This document shows positions 60,940-64,000 of a DNA stretch of 64,000 bases, in pieces. A model generated the notes under the pieces. The model made no database searches. It was not told the origin of the DNA and worked only from the letters and a program-made list of their open reading frames with translations. Made by a program: the position numbers and the translations under genes. The stretch's first letter is position 1, and each line of letters begins with the position of its first letter. This DNA is from an uncultured Acidobacteriota bacterium (GTDB lineage Bacteria > Acidobacteriota > Blastocatellia > Pyrinomonadales > Pyrinomonadaceae), in the NCBI GenBank assembly GCA_902826795.1, contig CADEGD010000002.1, forward strand, positions 69,552 through 133,551. Direction: 5' to 3'.

Positions 60940-61149
60940 TCAGTATCGGTCACCGTCATCGTAGTCGGAAGAATCTTCGTCGTAATCGTCGCCGGTGTCC
61001 GAATCCGTCTTCAGATCAAGCTCGATCGGGTCGAGGCCGACAACGACAAGGCCTGCTCCGCATTCGTCACAACTCACTTCGTCGCCCTGTTCTGAATCGG
61101 CATCTACGTAAACTTCTTCTTCGCATTCGGGACAATTTGACGTCGGCAT
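60940..61149 (-). CDS. LysW-like zinc-ribbon small protein
   Basis: A 69-residue acidic protein. CPEC (residues 6-9) and CDEC (27-30) form a zinc ribbon, then GAGLVVVGLDPIELDLKT. This layout matches LysW, the carrier protein that holds amino-group intermediates of lysine or arginine synthesis. LysW ends in EDWGE; this protein instead ends in an Asp/Ser/Tyr-rich tail (DYDEDSSDYDDGDRY), so the carrier function is doubtful. It converges with the VWA gene with seven bases between. Confidence 0.8.
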   Translation of the reverse strand: MPTSNCPECEEEVYVDADSEQGDEVSCDECGAGLVVVGLDPIELDLKTDSDTGDDYDEDSSDYDDGDRY

Positions 61150-61272
61150 TCGGTTATACTCCAGCTAAAAAAGTACTATCGAGTGAGATCAAAAACAATA
61201 AAATGTTTTTTAACAATCTAGCCTAGAGCCGTCGCAATGTGCAAGGCGTTTTGACCTAGACGGGACGATTTT

Positions 61273-61285
61273 GTACAACTTGTAC
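61273..61285. promoter_or_regulatory. 13-bp palindrome upstream of the PfkB gene
   Basis: GTACAACTTGTAC is an exact odd palindrome 17 bases before the ATG, with a further GTAC half site (61292-61295) nearby. The position suggests an operator, but no regulator gene is adjacent. It lies in the 153-base gap after the zinc-ribbon gene, which is AT-rich at 61190-61225. Confidence 0.5.
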
Positions 61286-61302
61286 TTTTCCGTACAGATC
61301 AG

Positions 61303-62235
61303 ATGAATTTTCCTTTTCAACTTTCTAGCGGGCGTGAGTTCGACGCGGCAGGTTTTGGTACTAACGCGGTCGATTTTCTGATCCGCGTTCCTGAATATCC
61401 GGCGTTCAACTCAAAAGTAGAACTGGTCGATTATTCTCAACTTCCCGGCGGTGAGATCGCGACGGCCATGGCCGGATTGCAGCGGCTCGGGCTTAAAACC
61501 TGCTATGCGGGCCGCTTTGGCGACGATGCAGCCGGCACATTCGGCATCGATTCGCTGGTTTCGGATGGTGTCGATACGGCCTTTGCTGAAGTCGTTCCCG
61601 GAGCCCTCACGCAGATAGCCTTTATTGTGATCGACGAACGCAGCGGCGAGCGGACGGTCATCTGGAAGCGCGACGCAAAACTCTCTTACACCGCCGCAGA
61701 AGCCCCGTACGAGATCGCGGAACGCTCGAAAGTTTTGCACATTACGCCGCACGATGCTGACGCCTGCATCGCTCTTGCCCGCAGAGCAAAAGAGGTTGGA
61801 ACCGTCGTCTCGATCGATCTGGACAACACTTTTCCCGGCCTCGACGATCTGCTGCCGAACGTCGACATTCTCATCACCTCGGCCGAACTCCCCTCGCGGA
61901 TGTTCGGTATAGACGACAAGCACGACGCTCTGAAAGCTTTGCAAGAAAAATACGGTTCTCCGCTGGTCGGGATCACGCTTGGCGAAGCTGGTTCGCTGGT
62001 GCTTTGTAGCGGCGAAGTGATCGAGACAGCGGGATATCCGGTGCCCGGAGGATGTAAGGATACGACCGGCGCCGGCGATGCTTTTCGGGCGGGACTTTTA
62101 TTCGGACTGCTGACCGGCGAAAGCGTCGAAAGCAGTGCTCGTATGGCGAACGGCGTCGCGTCGCTTAAGTGTCGATCGATCGGCGCCCGAACGTCTCTCC
62201 CAACCCGCGACGAACTCGCAGCCCTGCTCACTTAG
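61303..62235 (+). CDS. PfkB family carbohydrate kinase
   Basis: A 310-residue sugar kinase. FDAAGFGTNAVDFLIRVPEYPAFNSKVEL begins the fold; LPGGEIATAMAGLQRLGLKTCYAGRFGDDAAG gives the substrate region with the GG dipeptide; KDTTGAGDAFRAGLLFGLLTG is the DTxGAGD signature with the catalytic Asp and anion hole. The N-terminal ribokinase-like lid strands are clear. The sugar or nucleoside is not readable. Its stop overlaps the convergent hydrolase gene by four bases. Confidence 0.9.
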   Translation: MNFPFQLSSGREFDAAGFGTNAVDFLIRVPEYPAFNSKVELVDYSQLPGGEIATAMAGLQRLGLKTCYAGRFGDDAAGTFGIDSLVSDGVDTAFAEVVPGALTQIAFIVIDERSGERTVIWKRDAKLSYTAAEAPYEIAERSKVLHITPHDADACIALARRAKEVGTVVSIDLDNTFPGLDDLLPNVDILITSAELPSRMFGIDDKHDALKALQEKYGSPLVGITLGEAGSLVLCSGEVIETAGYPVPGGCKDTTGAGDAFRAGLLFGLLTGESVESSARMANGVASLKCRSIGARTSLPTRDELAALLT

Positions 62236-62897
62236 AGTTTGTCGTTGAAAAATCCGGTCACTTTCGCCCAAGCGTCCTGTGCTGCCGCGGCATCATAAAC
62301 CTCGGGGCGGGTATCGTTAAAAAACGCGTGGTCGGCGTCGTACTTAAGCGATTCAAGCGGCAGCTCGTAACGCTCGGTGACGTCTTCGAGCGTGGCTACT
62401 TTTTCGCTATTTATCCATTGATCTTTCGCGCCGGAGATAAATACCGTCGGCGTGCGGAGTTTCTTCAAAACGTCTTCCTCCGGAATATCCCCGTAAAATG
62501 GAGCCGCAGCGCTCAAGCCTTCCAACTCGCACGCGGCACGCAGGGCAAACGTCCCGCCCATGCAGTATCCGGTTATGCCAAAGTGCGAGATGCCGAGATC
62601 GTCCGACGCGACTGCGATCGCGTTCTTTATGGTGTCCAACCCGTCGTCGATGGCGAGATCGTGCATCATCTTCGACGCGTCTTCGGAATTGGTCGCAACC
62701 TTGCCTCGATAAAGGTCCGGAGCGATCGCGATAAAGCCTTCGGCCGCGTAGCGATTCGCGATGTCCTTGATGTGCGCATTCAAGCCCCACCATTCCTGGA
62801 TCACGATAACAGCCTTTTTACCGTCGTTCTCCGGCAGTGAAACGTATGCGGTCGTGTCGCCGTTTGCGGTAGAGAAAGATAGAGTTCGCTCAGACAT
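62232..62897 (-). CDS. dienelactone hydrolase family protein
   Basis: A 221-residue alpha/beta hydrolase. The nucleophile is Cys in GITGYCMGGTFAL (about 108-120), the aspartate is in FISGAKDQWIN and the histidine in YDADHAFFND, giving the Cys-Asp-His triad of dienelactone hydrolases. VIVIQEWWGLNAHIKDIANRYAAEGFIAIAPDLYRGK is the family opening. Many bacterial members have no lactone role and the substrate is unknown. Confidence 0.93.
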   Translation of the reverse strand: MSERTLSFSTANGDTTAYVSLPENDGKKAVIVIQEWWGLNAHIKDIANRYAAEGFIAIAPDLYRGKVATNSEDASKMMHDLAIDDGLDTIKNAIAVASDDLGISHFGITGYCMGGTFALRAACELEGLSAAAPFYGDIPEEDVLKKLRTPTVFISGAKDQWINSEKVATLEDVTERYELPLESLKYDADHAFFNDTRPEVYDAAAAQDAWAKVTGFFNDKL

Positions 62898-62973
62898 GGA
62901 AAATCCCCCTGTTAGTTTCGTTGTTTACGCGAAGTATAAACGAACGGACAGAGGGATCGCCAATCAGCAACAA

Positions 62974-63066
62974 CTTCGTGCCTTCGTGTCTTCTTTGTGC
63001 ACTTTTGTGTTTAAGAAATTTTTAACACAAAGGCGCAAAGGAGAAGACCCAAAAGGGCGCAAAGAC
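62974..63066. repeat. long inverted repeat of the CTTTGTG / CACAAAG type
   Basis: The left arm (CTTCGTGCC, TTCGTG, TCTTC, TTTGTG words, to 63014) and the right arm (TTAACACAAAGG, CGCAAAGGAGAAGA, to 63066) pair over roughly 36 bases with mismatches. TGTGTTTAA and TTAACACA pair at the tip. Same design as 42596-42675. It lies between the hydrolase start and the TonB receptor stop. Confidence 0.65.
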
Positions 63067-63071
63067 GGCCT

Positions 63072-64000
63072 CTAAAAGAACCTGATCGTATATCCGACAC
63101 GGATGCCGCGGCCCGGTTCGGGAGCAAGGTCCTTGATAAACGACAAGTGATTGCGGTACAGCCTGTCGCCCAGATTTGTACTCGCGAAAAAGATCGTGTG
63201 CGTTGTGTTTCCTTTCGCTAACGAATACGACGCGTTTAGGTTGAACAGGCCGTAGCCGGCAGTCGCTGTCTCGAGCACGGAAACATCGTCGATCTTTTTG
63301 GCACCAACGAAAACTGCTTCGGGGCGAACGGACAATCCCTTGTACCTGAAGTCCAATCCGAAACGCGCGCGCGCGGGAGTTATCCGAGGCAGCGGAACGT
63401 CGCCGTCTCTCAACTCAGCCTTCACGATATCTGCATTCGCGTAAGCTCCGAGCCAGTTCTTAACATCTACATCGACCGACACGTCGGCACCCGTGAACTT
63501 CGCATTGTCCTGAACGAACGCTGAGATCGGCAGATTGTCTTCGACGTCGATCAGGTCGTCGCCGTTCTCATCGACAGGCGAGAGGAAGACGAAATTGTCG
63601 ATGCGGTAATGAAAAAAGCTCCCGTTAATGCGAACGCGGTCTAGCTGCTGCCTGAAGCTGAACTCGATACCGGTTGAACGCTCGCGTTCAAGATCTTGAT
63701 CGCCGACCTCGAATGTTACCGTGCCAACGTGCGGGCCGAAGTTGTAGAGTTCTTCCAGAGCGGGAGCACGATAGGAACTCGTAAAATTGGTAACAAACGA
63801 AGCTCCTTCCCACAAACGAAACCTGACGCCAGCCGCACCCGAAAATCCGGTGAACGCCCGGTCGCCGTAGAAGGTATTATTGGCCGGATCGTACCCGTTG
63901 TGTTCGATGCGTCCGCCGAACTGAAACGCGACGCGATCGAAGTCAACCTCCTGCAGCGTGAACGCGGCGAAGTTGTTTTGTCGGACGCGACCGTCAATTA
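63072..64000 (-). CDS. TonB-dependent receptor, C-terminal part (runs off the window)
   Basis: The final 309 residues of an outer-membrane receptor barrel. The frame is open to the right edge (NNFAAFTLQEVDFDRVAFQFGGRIEHNGYDP, then FTGFSGAAGVRFRLWEGASFVTNFTSSYRAPALEELYNFGPHVGTVTFEVGDQDLERERS). The ELYNFGPH loop and the YRAPALEEL motif are classical TonB-receptor barrel landmarks. The chain ends in RVGYTIRFF with the expected terminal aromatic. It resembles zinc/heme-type receptors of the ZnuD class, but the ligand is not certain. The plug is outside the window. Confidence 0.93.
   Translation of the reverse strand, partial: IDGRVRQNNFAAFTLQEVDFDRVAFQFGGRIEHNGYDPANNTFYGDRAFTGFSGAAGVRFRLWEGASFVTNFTSSYRAPALEELYNFGPHVGTVTFEVGDQDLERERSTGIEFSFRQQLDRVRINGSFFHYRIDNFVFLSPVDENGDDLIDVEDNLPISAFVQDNAKFTGADVSVDVDVKNWLGAYANADIVKAELRDGDVPLPRITPARARFGLDFRYKGLSVRPEAVFVGAKKIDDVSVLETATAGYGLFNLNASYSLAKGNTTHTIFFASTNLGDRLYRNHLSFIKDLAPEPGRGIRVGYTIRFF

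Overview
The window looks like a chromosomal segment of an Acidobacteriota bacterium, most likely class Blastocatellia (Pyrinomonadaceae-like). That placement is inference: it rests on Oar-type TonB receptors with an N-terminal carboxypeptidase-regulatory domain, FG-GAP repeat proteins rich in DYDGDGK motifs, VWFA-related secreted proteins and moderately GC-rich coding. The cell is a diderm: it has ADP-heptose synthesis (hldE split into two genes, plus hldD), TonB receptors and a TamB/Omp85 pair. Coding is dense on both strands. I see no rRNA, insertion sequence, prophage, CRISPR array or replication origin.

Layout. 1-2.7 kb: end of an unknown gene, a small membrane protein, a HAS-barrel protein, a beta-class DNA methyltransferase and a secreted protein. 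2.7-5.5 kb: rsmE and the heptose kinase/adenylyltransferase operon. 5.5-8.3 kb: a secreted FG-GAP protein and a subtilase. 8.3-10.3 kb: tRNA-His, tRNA-Arg, cmk and a glycerophosphodiesterase. 10.4-13.7 kb: a TonB receptor split by a one-base frameshift. 13.8-21 kb: YjbR protein, threonine aldolase, amidohydrolase, a TetR-controlled pair, a methyltransferase-like gene, an SDR and a Ni/Co transporter. 21-27.7 kb: a minus-strand cluster from hldD through ribF and a PIN toxin-antitoxin module to a UbiB kinase, DUF2156 and CBM9-like genes. 27.7-36 kb: a flavin monooxygenase, LtrA, a second PIN module behind a deoxyhypusine-synthase-like gene and an AAA ATPase. 35-39.5 kb: nrdAB behind NrdR-box-like sites. 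39.5-47.4 kb: MBL hydrolase, DUF1844, mazG, mazEF, serS, galU, an MFS transporter and a DUF4143 ATPase. 47.5-57.1 kb: ribBX, tamB-like and Omp85-like genes. 57.2-64 kb: an HD-GYP/GAF/GGDEF signalling protein, a VWA protein, a LysW-like zinc ribbon, a PfkB kinase, a dienelactone hydrolase and a TonB receptor cut by the window edge.

The most interesting signals lie between genes. (1) A roughly 118-nt element with fixed internal spacing occurs upstream of both the AAA ATPase and mazG, in the same orientation relative to the downstream gene. (2) A 26-nt REP-like palindrome sits at the 3' ends of four unrelated genes; in three of them it supplies the stop codon and the same residues AEAR. (3) Two further families of short dispersed hairpins fill other intergenic gaps. 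(4) Three copies of a 15-bp palindrome lie in the TetR/oxidoreductase divergent promoter. (5) Three genes (one TonB receptor and both PIN toxins) carry one-base frameshifts with the other frame well conserved, so read-level verification matters.
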